Below, piece after piece: positions 8,208 to 16,619 of a stretch of 64,000 nt of DNA; the stretch's first letter is position 1, and each line of letters begins with the position of its first letter. The DNA is taken from the NCBI GenBank assembly GCA_036519295.1, contig DATDLN010000024.1, positions 17,498 to 81,497 on the forward strand. Reading direction: 5' to 3'. A program made the translations under genes and the position numbers. The notes beneath the pieces were generated by a model. It was not told where the DNA came from and did not search any database. It worked only from the letters and a program-made list of their open reading frames with translations. This stretch comes from JACVRW01 sp036519295 (lineage in GTDB: Bacteria > Actinomycetota > Thermoleophilia > Solirubrobacterales > Thermoleophilaceae).

Positions 8208-9206
8208 ATGCGCTACCTGATCACCGGCGGCTCGGGTTACATCGGCTCGCGCCTCGTCGACCTCCTCTCCCGCCGCGACGACACCGAGCGGATCGTGATC
8301 TGCGACGTCGCACCGCCCAGGGACTACAAGCCGAGGTCGCAGTTCGAGCGGGTCGACGTGCGCGACCGCGACGGAGTGCGCACCTTGCTAGACCGCACGC
8401 GCCCTGACGCGCTCGTGCACCTCGCCTTCATCCTCAATCCGTCACACGACGAGCACCTCATGTACGACGTGGACGTGAACGGCACCCACAACGTGCTCGA
8501 GGCGGCAGGCGACGCCGGGACCGGGCAGGTGCTCGTAACGTCGTCGGCGGTGGCCTACGGCGCCTTCCCCGATAACCCCGTGCCGCTCACCGAGGAGGAT
8601 CCCGTGCGCGGCGTGGCGGCCTTCTCGTACGCGCGCGACAAGACGGAGTCCGACCGCATCTGCCAGCTCTGGGCCGCCAAGTATCCCGACCGCGTGATGA
8701 CGATCGTACGCCCGTGCATCGTCTTCGGCCCCAACGTCGACAACAACCTGGTCCGTCTCTGGACGAAGCAGCCGCTTGCCTTCGACGCGGGCAACCTGGA
8801 GAACCCGATCCAGTTCGTCCACGAGGACGACGTGGTCGACGCCCTGGCGGCGCTGCTGCTCGGCCGCCACGCGGGCGCGTTCAACGTCGCGGGCGACGGT
8901 GAGATCACGTTGCGCGAGTGTGCGGAGCTGATCGGAACGCCGATCCGCAAGCTGCCGGCGCGCGCGTATCGCAGCATCGCGCGGACGGCATGGCGGCTGC
9001 GTGCCTCCGAGATCCCGCCGGGGCAGCTCGACTTCGCTCTCTACCCGTGGATCGTGTCGAACGAGAAGTTGAAGCGGACGGCGGGCTGGGCGCCCCGGTA
9101 CACGAGCCGCGAGACATTCGAGCTGACGATGCGGGCGCACGGGAAGCTCCCACCGGCGGAGCCGCCGGCGGCCACGGCGCTGGCGGCCGAGGCCAGCGCG
9201 TCGTAA
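8208..9206 (+). CDS. NAD-dependent epimerase/dehydratase (extended SDR)
   Basis: A 332-residue extended short-chain dehydrogenase. The N-terminal Rossmann motif GGSGYIG begins at residue 7. The catalytic triad is visible as TSSAVAYG near 111-118 and SYARDK with Tyr141 and Lys145. The mid-region IVRPCIVFGP is typical of nucleotide-sugar epimerase-like proteins. The final part (residues about 290-332) is Ala/Pro-rich. ATG at 8208 lies 11 bases after the MFS stop, so the two may be co-transcribed. The substrate is not predictable. Confidence 0.88.
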   Translation: MRYLITGGSGYIGSRLVDLLSRRDDTERIVICDVAPPRDYKPRSQFERVDVRDRDGVRTLLDRTRPDALVHLAFILNPSHDEHLMYDVDVNGTHNVLEAAGDAGTGQVLVTSSAVAYGAFPDNPVPLTEEDPVRGVAAFSYARDKTESDRICQLWAAKYPDRVMTIVRPCIVFGPNVDNNLVRLWTKQPLAFDAGNLENPIQFVHEDDVVDALAALLLGRHAGAFNVAGDGEITLRECAELIGTPIRKLPARAYRSIARTAWRLRASEIPPGQLDFALYPWIVSNEKLKRTAGWAPRYTSRETFELTMRAHGKLPPAEPPAATALAAEASAS

Positions 9207-9299
9207 CGAACCACCCGGGGGTCGGCAGGCTGCAAGTGGGGGCAGCTGTGGGGGATTCCCCCATACCCAGCGCGGTGCTCGGCCGCGATCCTGCGTTGT

Positions 9300-9692
9300 G
9301 TGATGTTCTTCACACCCGAGCGCAGCGACACCCCGCCGGAGGGCCTCGTAACGGGCACCGGCCAGAGCTTCCTCTGCCCCGATGTCGAGCTCGATATCAC
9401 CGAGCTCCTGGACGGCCGGATTCTCAGAGGCCGCGAGGCAGTTCAGGCGTACCTCGATTCGCTGCGGTCCGACGTCTGGCAGGAGCTGACCATGCAGATC
9501 GAGACGATCGCCGAGGAGAACGACGCCCTCGTCGCGCTCGTCCAGTTGCACGGCGTGGGACGCGGAAGCGGCGTGCCGGTGGACATGCCGGCCGCATGGG
9601 TGGCGACTCTTCGGGACGGCCGGGTTGCGAGCGCCCGCCTCACCCTGGACCGCGAGGGTGCGCTCGAGGCCGTCGCCGCTCTTACTCGATAA
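9300..9692 (+). CDS. SnoaL-like/NTF2-fold protein
   Basis: A 130-residue protein with a compact alpha+beta composition typical of the NTF2-like superfamily (LCPDVELDITELLDG, GREAVQAYLDSL, AAWVATLRDGRVASARLTLD). Start is GTG 9300 or the adjacent ATG 9303. A short TGGGG/CCCCA hairpin lies in the gap just upstream. No catalytic assignment is possible. Confidence 0.65.
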   Translation: MMFFTPERSDTPPEGLVTGTGQSFLCPDVELDITELLDGRILRGREAVQAYLDSLRSDVWQELTMQIETIAEENDALVALVQLHGVGRGSGVPVDMPAAWVATLRDGRVASARLTLDREGALEAVAALTR

Positions 9693-9725
9693 GCGTCACT
9701 TAGGGCGCGGCGGGACGGACCGTAG

Positions 9726-10172
9726 TCAGCCCGACTCCTCGACGGGGCGGTCCAGCACAAAGATCTCGAAGGCATGCTCGGGGTTGAAGACGATCTGGCT
9801 GTGATAGGCGATCACGCTGCGGCCGGTGATGCGCTGAATTGCCTCGACCGTCGGATCCTCCATCGCCTCCTGAAAGCGCAGCCGGTAGGTGCGCACGAGA
9901 TCCTCGTGGCCGCGCTCGATCAGCGTCTCCTCGTTGCGCGTCAGGCCGCCTTCCATGACGCAGAAGACGTAGTTGTCGTTGAGAAACGTCTTCGCCTTGG
10001 TGGGACCCTTGCCATAGAAGTCCTTCATGAGCCCGACCATGGCGTTAGAGATCTCCGCCCTGACGCTCTGGTGGCGTTCGCCTTGGCCGCTGTCGACGTC
10101 TTTCAGCCAGTTTGGCTGCGTCAGGCGGTCGGCGTCCTCGTGCACGTTCTTCTCCTCGCCGGCCATTGCCAA
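9726..10172 (-). CDS. DUF2294 family protein
   Basis: A 148-residue protein with the conserved DUF2294 core: EISNAMVGLMKDFYGKGPTK, then DNYVFCVMEGGLTRNEETL, and RSVIAYHSQIVFNPEHAFE near the end. The function of the family is unknown. Start is ATG 10172, or ATG 10166 two codons in. It is convergent with the SnoaL-like gene. Confidence 0.88.
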   Translation of the reverse strand: MAMAGEEKNVHEDADRLTQPNWLKDVDSGQGERHQSVRAEISNAMVGLMKDFYGKGPTKAKTFLNDNYVFCVMEGGLTRNEETLIERGHEDLVRTYRLRFQEAMEDPTVEAIQRITGRSVIAYHSQIVFNPEHAFEIFVLDRPVEESG

Positions 10173-10397
10173 AGTCTATGCCCGCCCGGGCTGCTCGGGT
10201 GGCACCGGGTTGGCGCGCCGGGGTTCGGGTACTCGTATTGCAGCTGAGATGCCATCTTGGCTAGGCCGAGAGCCGCACTGCAGGCCGGGACCTCGCGGGA
10301 CTGGCTAGCGGGGCGGCTCCCGTTCTTGTAGGACTGACCCGGGCTCGGGCGGTCCTGCCTCGGCGCTATCTGTGCGCTTTTGCGGGCTTTCCCGAGA

Positions 10398-10470
10398 TGG
10401 GCCGTGCTGGGCTCGAACCAGCGACCTCCGGCTTGTCGAGCCGGCGCTCTCCCAGCTGAGCTAACGGCCC
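10398..10470 (-). tRNA. trnV: tRNA-Val (anticodon GAC)
   Basis: On the minus strand the 73-base cloverleaf starts GGGCCGT and ends ACGGCCC plus discriminator A. The D arm is GCTC-AGCTGGGA-GAGC, the anticodon arm CCGGC-TTGACAA-GCCGG, the extra loop AGGTC and the T arm GCTGG-TTCGAGC-CCAGC. All stems pair fully. The loop TTGACAA puts GAC at positions 34-36, so it reads the valine codon GUC. CCA is not encoded. Confidence 0.96.
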
Positions 10471-10594
10471 TCTGGTGCCGCCGCGCAGGCCGAGCGCGCG
10501 CGGCGGCTGGGCGGCCGAGTATAGCCCTGGGCGGTCCGGCGCCGTAGGCGATCGCGCCCGGTGCGCCGCCCCGCGCTTCGCTAGCGTCCCGGCC

Positions 10595-11257
10595 GTGCTG
10601 GGGCTGTTGTACGACATCCACGCCAACCTGCCCGCGCTCGAGGCCGTGCTCGACGACTGTCCGGCGGAACGCTTCGTGCTCGGAGGCGACTATGCGGAGT
10701 TTGGCGCCTGGCCGCGCGAGACGGTCGAGCGGCTCAGGGAGCTCGACGCCGAGTGGATCAGGGGCAACGTCGACCGCTGGCTGGTGGATCGTGCTGACGC
10801 CCCGGACGAAGTCGTCCCAATGCTGGACAAGGCGCGGGAGGCCCTGGGTGAGGAGCTGACCGGCTGGCTGGCGGGGCTGCCGGAGAGCTTCACCGACGGT
10901 GGCGTGCTCTACTGCCACGCGGCACCCGGCTCCGACATGACCCCGGTCCCCACTGCCCCGTCGGACGAGGATGCCGAGCTCTTCCTCGGCGTGGAGGCCG
11001 AGCGAGTGGTGTTCGGCCATACCCACGTGCAGTTCGAGCGGCCGGGGCCGGGCGGGATTCAGCTCGTCAATCCGGGCAGCGTGGGAATCCCGCTCGACGG
11101 CGACCGTCGCGCGGCTTATGCGCTCGCGCACGACGACGGCAGGGTCGAGCTCCGGCGCGTCGAGTACGACTGGCGGGCGTCGGCCAAGGCGGTGCGGGAG
11201 GAGGTCGGAGAGCTCCCCGCCAAACGCATCGAGCAGGCCCGATTCGTCGTGTCTTGA
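10595..11257 (+). CDS. Calcineurin-like metallophosphoesterase (YfcE/MJ0936 type)
   Basis: A 220-residue phosphoesterase with every metal motif in order: DxH (Asp7, His9), GGD (Asp32), GNVD (Asn58), CH (His108) and FGHTH (His142, His144). The ending NPGSVGIPLDGD is typical. GTG 10595 is chosen because the protein then begins MLGLLYDIHAN, with the first metal ligand six residues in. It lies upstream of the PhoU-like/Pit pair by 16 bases, so it may share their transcript. Substrate not known. Confidence 0.9.
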   Translation: MLGLLYDIHANLPALEAVLDDCPAERFVLGGDYAEFGAWPRETVERLRELDAEWIRGNVDRWLVDRADAPDEVVPMLDKAREALGEELTGWLAGLPESFTDGGVLYCHAAPGSDMTPVPTAPSDEDAELFLGVEAERVVFGHTHVQFERPGPGGIQLVNPGSVGIPLDGDRRAAYALAHDDGRVELRRVEYDWRASAKAVREEVGELPAKRIEQARFVVS

Positions 11258-11273
11258 TGCTACGGTCCGGCCG

Positions 11274-11897
11274 GTGCGCCTGTCCCAGGTAATTGCCCCG
11301 CGCGACAGGGAGTTCTTCGACCTCTTTGAGGAGGCGGGAGGGAACATCCTTCGCGCGGCGGGCCTGCTCGAGGAGATGCTGCGCGACTTCCCCGAGCGGA
11401 ACGAGCTCGCGCGCGACATCCTCATCTGCGAGCAGGAGGGTGACCGGATCACCCACGACATCATTCAGCGGCTCAACCAGACGTTCGTCACGCCGCTGGA
11501 TCGCGAGGACATCCACGAGCTGGCGTCTGCCCTCGACGACGTGGTCGACTACACCGAGGAGGTGGCCGACTACCTGGGGCTGTACAAAATCGAGGCGCCG
11601 ATGGCGCAGGCCCAGGAGCTCGCCAAGGTCCTGCACCAGTCGGCGCGGCAGATCGCCGAAGCGATGCCCCGCCTGCGCGGCTTCAAGGACCTCTCGCACT
11701 ACACGGTCGAGATCAACCGGCTCGAGAACGACGGCGATCGCATAACTCGCGAGGCGATCGCGTCGCTGTTCGACAACGGCATCGATCCGATGGTTGTCAT
11801 CCGCTGGAAAGACATCTTCGAGCGCCTCGAGGAGGCGATCGACGCCACAGAGACCGTTGCGAACATCCTCGAGGGCGTCGCAATCAAGAACTCCTGA
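11274..11897 (+). CDS. DUF47/PhoU-like phosphate transport regulator
   Basis: A 207-residue all-helical protein of the DUF47 (PhoU-like) family (RDREFFDLFEEAGGNILRAA, EGDRITHDIIQRLN, LDREDIHELASALDDVVDYT, NDGDRITREAI). The repeated acidic motifs probably bind metal as in PhoU proteins. GTG 11274 is the start. It directly precedes a Pit-type transporter with no spacing, the standard DUF47-Pit pair in which the first protein is thought to adjust the transporter. Confidence 0.92.
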   Translation: MRLSQVIAPRDREFFDLFEEAGGNILRAAGLLEEMLRDFPERNELARDILICEQEGDRITHDIIQRLNQTFVTPLDREDIHELASALDDVVDYTEEVADYLGLYKIEAPMAQAQELAKVLHQSARQIAEAMPRLRGFKDLSHYTVEINRLENDGDRITREAIASLFDNGIDPMVVIRWKDIFERLEEAIDATETVANILEGVAIKNS

Positions 11898-13013
11898 GTG
11901 GAGGGAGACCTTCTTACCGTCGCGATCGTGGTTGGGGTCGCGCTGATCTTCGACTTCACGAACGGCTTCCACGACACCGCCAATGTCGTTGCCACGTCGA
12001 TCTCGACCCGGGCGATGGCTCCGCGGCTCGCGGTGGGCTACGCCGCGATCCTGAACTTCGTCGGGGCCTTCATCTCGCTCGAGGTGGCCGCCACGGTAGC
12101 CGAGGACGTCGTGAACCCGGCCTCGATCGGCCTGCTCGCCGTGTTCGGCGGCCTCGTGGCGGCGATCGCCTGGAACCTGATCACCTGGTACTTCGGGCTC
12201 CCGTCGAGCTCCTCTCACGCGCTCATAGGGGGGATCGTCGGCGCAGTGCTCGTGGCCGACGGCACCGACGCGATCTTCTTCAAGGAGGGGGTCCTCGGAA
12301 AGGTGATGATCCCTGCGCTCGTCGCGCCCACGCTCGCCTTCGCCGCGGCGGGGCTGGCGATTCTCCTGATCTACCGCATCGTCGGGCGGCTGCGCCCACG
12401 GGCGGTCACGCGCGGTTTTCGCGGGGGTCAGGTGCTCTCCGGCGGCCTGCTGGCGCTCGCCCACGGCACGAATGACGCCCAGAAGACGATGGGCGTGATC
12501 GCCCTCGCCCTCGTCGCCCACGGGAACCTGCCGGCGTCGGATCCGACGCCTCCCACCTGGGTCGTCGTCTCGGCCGCGACCGCGATCGCGCTCGGGACCT
12601 ACGCCGGCGGCTGGCGGATCATCAAGACGATGGGCAGCCGCATCCACAAGATGGACTCGGCGCAGGGCTTCGCGGCTCAGGGCGCGGGCGCCGCGGTGAT
12701 CCTCGCCTCCTCGAGCGCGGGGTTCCCCCTCTCAACCACGCATACGATCTCCGGCGCGGTTATCGGGTCGGGGGCCGCCAAGCGCCTGTCAGCGGTGCGC
12801 TGGGGCGTGGCCGGCAACATCGTCGCCGCGTGGGTGTTCACGCTGCCGGCCGCCGCGGTGATGGGCGCGGTCACCTACGCGGTCACGCGCATCTTCGGCA
12901 CCGGGGCGGTCGGCCCGGTGGTCGTCTCGGTCCTCATCCTGGCAGGCGGGGCGCTGCTGTTCGCGAGGCGGGCCCAGCAGGCCCGTACCCCCGCGACGGC
13001 GGTCGAGGCATGA
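11898..13013 (+). CDS. Low-affinity inorganic phosphate transporter, Pit family
   Basis: A 371-residue multi-span membrane protein. The two internal signature repeats are GFHDTANVVATSI at about residues 23-35 and GTNDAQKTMG near 190, each followed by a serine-rich pore-like segment (LPSSSSHALIGG and PLSTTHTISGAVIGSG). It starts with GTG immediately after the stop of the PhoU-like gene. Pit proteins import metal phosphate with protons. The downstream small membrane gene overlaps its end. Confidence 0.94.
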   Translation: MEGDLLTVAIVVGVALIFDFTNGFHDTANVVATSISTRAMAPRLAVGYAAILNFVGAFISLEVAATVAEDVVNPASIGLLAVFGGLVAAIAWNLITWYFGLPSSSSHALIGGIVGAVLVADGTDAIFFKEGVLGKVMIPALVAPTLAFAAAGLAILLIYRIVGRLRPRAVTRGFRGGQVLSGGLLALAHGTNDAQKTMGVIALALVAHGNLPASDPTPPTWVVVSAATAIALGTYAGGWRIIKTMGSRIHKMDSAQGFAAQGAGAAVILASSSAGFPLSTTHTISGAVIGSGAAKRLSAVRWGVAGNIVAAWVFTLPAAAVMGAVTYAVTRIFGTGAVGPVVVSVLILAGGALLFARRAQQARTPATAVEA

Positions 13014-13249
13014 TCGGCGCGATCGTCGACGGTGGTGACCTGATCCATGTGGTCTGGGTCTCGCTGGCCTCCGGCCTCGGTGTGACCGCGGCCTACGCCG
13101 TCGCGATCGTCGGTGGCAGCCGCGCCGTGGAGTTGCGTCGCGACGGCCGGGCGGTCGAGGCCGCAATTTTCGCGATCGTTGGGATCGCAGCGCTCGCGGC
13201 CGTCCTGGCCGCGATCGTGTTCGGGATCGTTGCGCTGACGGACAAGTAG
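13010..13249 (+). CDS. Small two-helix membrane protein
   Basis: A 79-residue protein with ATG overlapping the Pit stop (ATGA). Two hydrophobic helices, at about 12-32 and 50-73, flank a short basic loop (SRAVELRRDGRAVE). It is not a recognised family. Its coupling suggests a small accessory to the phosphate transporter; that is inference only. Confidence 0.7.
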   Translation: MIGAIVDGGDLIHVVWVSLASGLGVTAAYAVAIVGGSRAVELRRDGRAVEAAIFAIVGIAALAAVLAAIVFGIVALTDK

Positions 13250-13312
13250 CCTCTCGACAGCGCTCGGGGGCTCACGCGGCGCTCGGAGGCTTCCCGGGAG
13301 GCAGCGCTCATG

Positions 13313-14398
13313 TCACCCGGCGCTCGCCAGCTCCACGAGCCGGTCGAGCTCGTCCTCGCTGCTCCAGCCTCCAACCGAGGCCCGGACATAGGGGGTGCCC
13401 GGGATGGCTCGCACCAAGATGCGCTCCTCCGCCTCCACCCGCCCGACGAAGGCCGTCGGATCGTCCACCTCGAACGAGACGAGCGTGGATGCGCCGCGCT
13501 CGGCGACGGCTACGCCGCTCTCGTCCAGCCGGTCCGACAGGCGGCCGGCGAGGGCCACGGCTTGCTCCTGCACATCCTCGATCCCCGCCTCCTCGAGCAC
13601 GTCGAGTGCCGCGTGGGCGAAGGCGGTGTCGTGAGGGGCTGGATACCCCGTTCCGAGCCGGCGCGCATCCGCGTGGAGCTCCGAGTCGAGAGGCCGCGCG
13701 GAGTCGGCCAACACGTGGTATCCGGGCCATGGCGCCGGGAGGTCGCCGACGAGCTCCCCCCGCGCGTACAGGTAGCCGATGCCGTTCGGGCCGCAGAGCC
13801 ACTTCTGCCCGGAGGCGGCGTAGAAGTCGCAGCCGAGCGAGCGCACGTCCACCGGCACCGCGCCCAGGCCCTGGGCGCCGTCGAGGAGCACCGGTGCGCC
13901 GGCGGCAGCCAGCGCCGCGGTGTCCATCACGCGCCCGGTCAGCCACGAGACGTGGGAACACGCAACGATCCGCGTGCTCGGCCGCACCTCGCCCGGCAGC
14001 TCCGCGAACGGCGCGGTGCGGACGCGGATACCGAGCCGCGCGCGGCGCGCCGCGAGCGGCGCCCACACACCCGGATGTTCCTCGTCGCTCGAGAGTACGT
14101 CGTCGCCGCGTCGTAGATCGAGGGCCGTGAGCACGGCGTTCACGCCGTCTGTGGTCGAGCACGTGAGGGCCAGCTCGGCTTGGTCGCAGCCGAGCAGCTC
14201 GGCAACCCGTCCGCGAAGCGCCTCGGGCTCCTCCGCGAAGGCCTTGAAGAACGCCGCGCCGCTGCGACCGCGCTCCGCCTGCCGGCGCAGGGACTCGGAA
14301 GCCGCATCCAGTGCCCGCCGCGGCACCGGGCCGTTCGTACCGGCGTTCAGGTAGGCGTTCTGCTCGAGGACGGGAAACTCGGCACGCAGGCTGTGCAA
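13313..14398 (-). CDS. Class V aminotransferase-fold PLP enzyme (cysteine desulfurase/IPN epimerase-like)
   Basis: A 361-residue fold-type I PLP enzyme. The PLP lysine is Lys199 in AASGQKWLCGPNGIGY. The N-terminus EFPVLEQNAYLNAGTNGP and DEEHPGVWAPL are typical of the epimerase/desulfurase group. No catalytic loop cysteine is evident, so I would not call it a true sulfur donor. The TTG at 14398 is chosen because homology begins there; the frame stays open upstream. It is divergent from the TetR gene with only 21 bases between starts, so both may be controlled together. Confidence 0.85.
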   Translation of the reverse strand: MHSLRAEFPVLEQNAYLNAGTNGPVPRRALDAASESLRRQAERGRSGAAFFKAFAEEPEALRGRVAELLGCDQAELALTCSTTDGVNAVLTALDLRRGDDVLSSDEEHPGVWAPLAARRARLGIRVRTAPFAELPGEVRPSTRIVACSHVSWLTGRVMDTAALAAAGAPVLLDGAQGLGAVPVDVRSLGCDFYAASGQKWLCGPNGIGYLYARGELVGDLPAPWPGYHVLADSARPLDSELHADARRLGTGYPAPHDTAFAHAALDVLEEAGIEDVQEQAVALAGRLSDRLDESGVAVAERGASTLVSFEVDDPTAFVGRVEAEERILVRAIPGTPYVRASVGGWSSEDELDRLVELASAG

Positions 14399-14419
14399 GG
14401 GCGGAAGTATCCTCCGGTC

Positions 14420-15040
14420 ATGCCCCTCCTGACCTCCGGCACACGTTCTGCCGGAACTCCCTCGGCCCGCGAGCGGATCCTCGACACGGCGTACGAGTTG
14501 TTCAGTCGCCATGGCGTCCGGGCGGTTGGCGTGGATCGGATCGTTGAGGCGTCGGGGGTCGCGAAGATGAGCCTCTACCGGCACTTCCCCTCCAAGGACG
14601 ATCTGGTGCTCGCCTTCCTCCAGGAGCGCGAGGAACGCTGGACGAACGCGTGGCTCCGCGCCGAGGTGGAGCGCCGTGCCGAGACTCCGGCCGACCGGCT
14701 GCTCGCGATCTTCGACGTGTTCGGCAAGTGGTTCCGGCGCAGCGACTTCGAGGGCTGCTCGTTCATCAACGTCCTGGTGGAGTTCGACGATCGCGATCAT
14801 CGCGTCCGCCGCGCGACCGTCGACCACCTCGGCAGCATCCGGTCCTTTGTCCGCGGGCTTTGCAAGCAGGCCGGCGCGCGCGACCCGGACGGCCTCGCGC
14901 GCCAATGGCATCTGCTGATGAAGGGCTCGATCGTCGCGGCAGGCGAGGGCGACCGGCAGGCGGCTCGGCGCGCCCGCGAGATCGGGGAGGTGCTGCTCGA
15001 GCGCGAAGCGGCCGCCAGTTCGGGAAACGACGCGCGGTGA
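14420..15040 (+). CDS. TetR-family transcriptional regulator
   Basis: A 206-residue regulator with an N-terminal TetR helix-turn-helix (RERILDTAYELFSRHG, VDRIVEASGVAKMSLYRHFP SKDDLV). The C-terminal ligand domain includes FEGCSFINVLVEF. It is the first gene of a coupled operon ending with fumarylacetoacetase and tryptophan dioxygenase, so it probably responds to an aromatic catabolite. ATG 14420 is the start. Confidence 0.92.
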   Translation: MPLLTSGTRSAGTPSARERILDTAYELFSRHGVRAVGVDRIVEASGVAKMSLYRHFPSKDDLVLAFLQEREERWTNAWLRAEVERRAETPADRLLAIFDVFGKWFRRSDFEGCSFINVLVEFDDRDHRVRRATVDHLGSIRSFVRGLCKQAGARDPDGLARQWHLLMKGSIVAAGEGDRQAARRAREIGEVLLEREAAASSGNDAR

Positions 15041-15780
15041 TCCTCGAGCGGTCGATGCAATCCGACTGGCTCTCGAACGCCTATCTCGTCGGCGACCGGG
15101 AGGGCGGCACGGCCGTAGTGATCGACTCGGGCGGGCCCGCGGAACCGCTGCTCGAGGCCGCCGAGCGGCATGGCCTGGACGTGAGCCTGCTGCTCCTTAC
15201 GCACCACCACCACGACCACGTAGCCGAGAACCACGTCTGGAAGCAGCGCCGCCGCGTCGAGATCCTCGCCCATCCGCTCGAGGCGGAGCGGCTGATGGAC
15301 GTGGACAACACGATCGAGGCGGGCGAACTGATAGAGGCCGGCGAGCTCCGGATCGAGTCGCTTCACACGCCGGGCCACACCGCCGGAATGCTCAACTTCG
15401 TGGTGAACGGCGAGCACGTCTTCACGGGCGACACGCTCTTCAAGGGCTCGGTCGGCGGCGTGCGGGCGCCCGGTTCCACGAGCTTCGAGGACCTCCGCGG
15501 CTCCATCATGGACGTGCTGATGAAGCTGCCGCCCGAGACGAACGTGCACCCCGGCCACACCGACCCGACCACGATCGGCGAGGAGTGGGAGGGCAACGCT
15601 TTCGTCCGTCTCTGGCGTGGGCTCGACGACGAGGGCGACGAGCGCTGCCGCGTAGGGGACGACGAGGCCACGCTGGTCCTGTGGGCTCCCGACTACGACG
15701 GCGGGCACAAGGCCTGGGTGCGGTGGCCCGACGGCCGGGACGACATCGTGCCCGGCAGCGCGGTCACTCGCGAGTCGTGA
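15037..15780 (+). CDS. Metallo-beta-lactamase-fold hydrolase (glyoxalase II-like)
   Basis: A 247-residue MBL-fold hydrolase. The zinc motif THHHHDH covers residues 55-61, with further ligands in LHTPGHTAG, FTGDTLF and VHPGHTDPT. A C-terminal extension after about 190 (rich in Asp and Trp) is longer than in small glyoxalase II-like proteins. GTG 15037 overlaps the TetR stop. It may hydrolyse a thioester or lactone in the aromatic pathway; the substrate is not known. Confidence 0.88.
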   Translation: MILERSMQSDWLSNAYLVGDREGGTAVVIDSGGPAEPLLEAAERHGLDVSLLLLTHHHHDHVAENHVWKQRRRVEILAHPLEAERLMDVDNTIEAGELIEAGELRIESLHTPGHTAGMLNFVVNGEHVFTGDTLFKGSVGGVRAPGSTSFEDLRGSIMDVLMKLPPETNVHPGHTDPTTIGEEWEGNAFVRLWRGLDDEGDERCRVGDDEATLVLWAPDYDGGHKAWVRWPDGRDDIVPGSAVTRES

Positions 15781-16619
15781 CCGTTACGGGCGCCGCGAGC
15801 GACGCCCGCAGCGCCCTGCTCGGACGCCTGATCGACCACGCCGCCCTCTTCCCGCCGGCGAGCATGTCCGTCCCCGACGCCGCGGCCGAGGACCGTCGCG
15901 CTCGCGAGAGCCCGTACGCGTGGATGCTGGCCCGTTTTGTCTGCCCGGCCTCGAAGCTCGAGGCCCTTGCACGGGAGATGCCGTGGGGCGATGCGCCCGG
16001 CATCAGCGTGGTGCTGGACACGAATCAGTTCGGCCCGGTCGAGAGCGCTGCTGACGCGGGAGCCCCAATCGAGGCGGTCGAGCTGCGCCTCCCCGACCCG
16101 CGCCCAAGCCCAGCCTTCCTCGCCGAGACCACACGGCTCGCCTGGACGCCGTACTTCGAGTTGATGCTCGGCGAGCGCTGGCGCGACACCGTCCCCGAGA
16201 CCGTCGGCGCAGTCGTTGAGGCGGGTGGCCGGGTGAAGCTGCGCTGCGGCGGCGAAGCCGTCCCCTCCGTCGAGCAGGTGGCCCTCGTGATCTCCGCCTG
16301 CCGCGACGCCGGCTGTGTCTTCAAGGCCACCGCCGGGCTCCACCACCCGATCCGGCGGGGCACGGAGCACGGCTTCCTCAACCTGCTCGCGGCGGTCACC
16401 TTCGCTCACGCCCACGGCGCAGACGCACCCGAGCTCGAGCCGCTGCTGGCGGAGGAGGACGCTCGGGCCTTCTCGGTAGAGGCGAGCGGCATCGCCGTGC
16501 ACGAGCGGCGGGCGGACCGCGGGGAGATCGCGGCCGCCCGTGAGGGCCTGTTCGCGAGCATAGGCGGCTGCAGCTGGCGCGAGCCCGTGGAGGACCTCCA
16601 GGCGCTCGGCCTCCTGTGA
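15777..16619 (+). CDS. Uncharacterised protein linked to fumarylacetoacetase
   Basis: A 280-residue soluble protein I cannot assign. It starts with GTG overlapping the previous stop and its own stop overlaps the FAH start, so it is tightly embedded in the aromatic catabolic operon. Segments such as RLIDHAALFPPASM at the start, AGGRVKLRCGGEAVPSVEQV in the middle and FKATAGLHHPIRRG late look conserved and could form a TIM barrel with a basic active site. No motif identifies the reaction. Confidence 0.75.
   Translation: MTVTGAASDARSALLGRLIDHAALFPPASMSVPDAAAEDRRARESPYAWMLARFVCPASKLEALAREMPWGDAPGISVVLDTNQFGPVESAADAGAPIEAVELRLPDPRPSPAFLAETTRLAWTPYFELMLGERWRDTVPETVGAVVEAGGRVKLRCGGEAVPSVEQVALVISACRDAGCVFKATAGLHHPIRRGTEHGFLNLLAAVTFAHAHGADAPELEPLLAEEDARAFSVEASGIAVHERRADRGEIAAAREGLFASIGGCSWREPVEDLQALGLL

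Noticed and set aside
10366..10626. Minus-strand frame over the tRNA gene
   Set aside because: Its peptide (LAQLGERRLDKPEVAGSSPA) is the well-known mistranslation of a tRNA gene.
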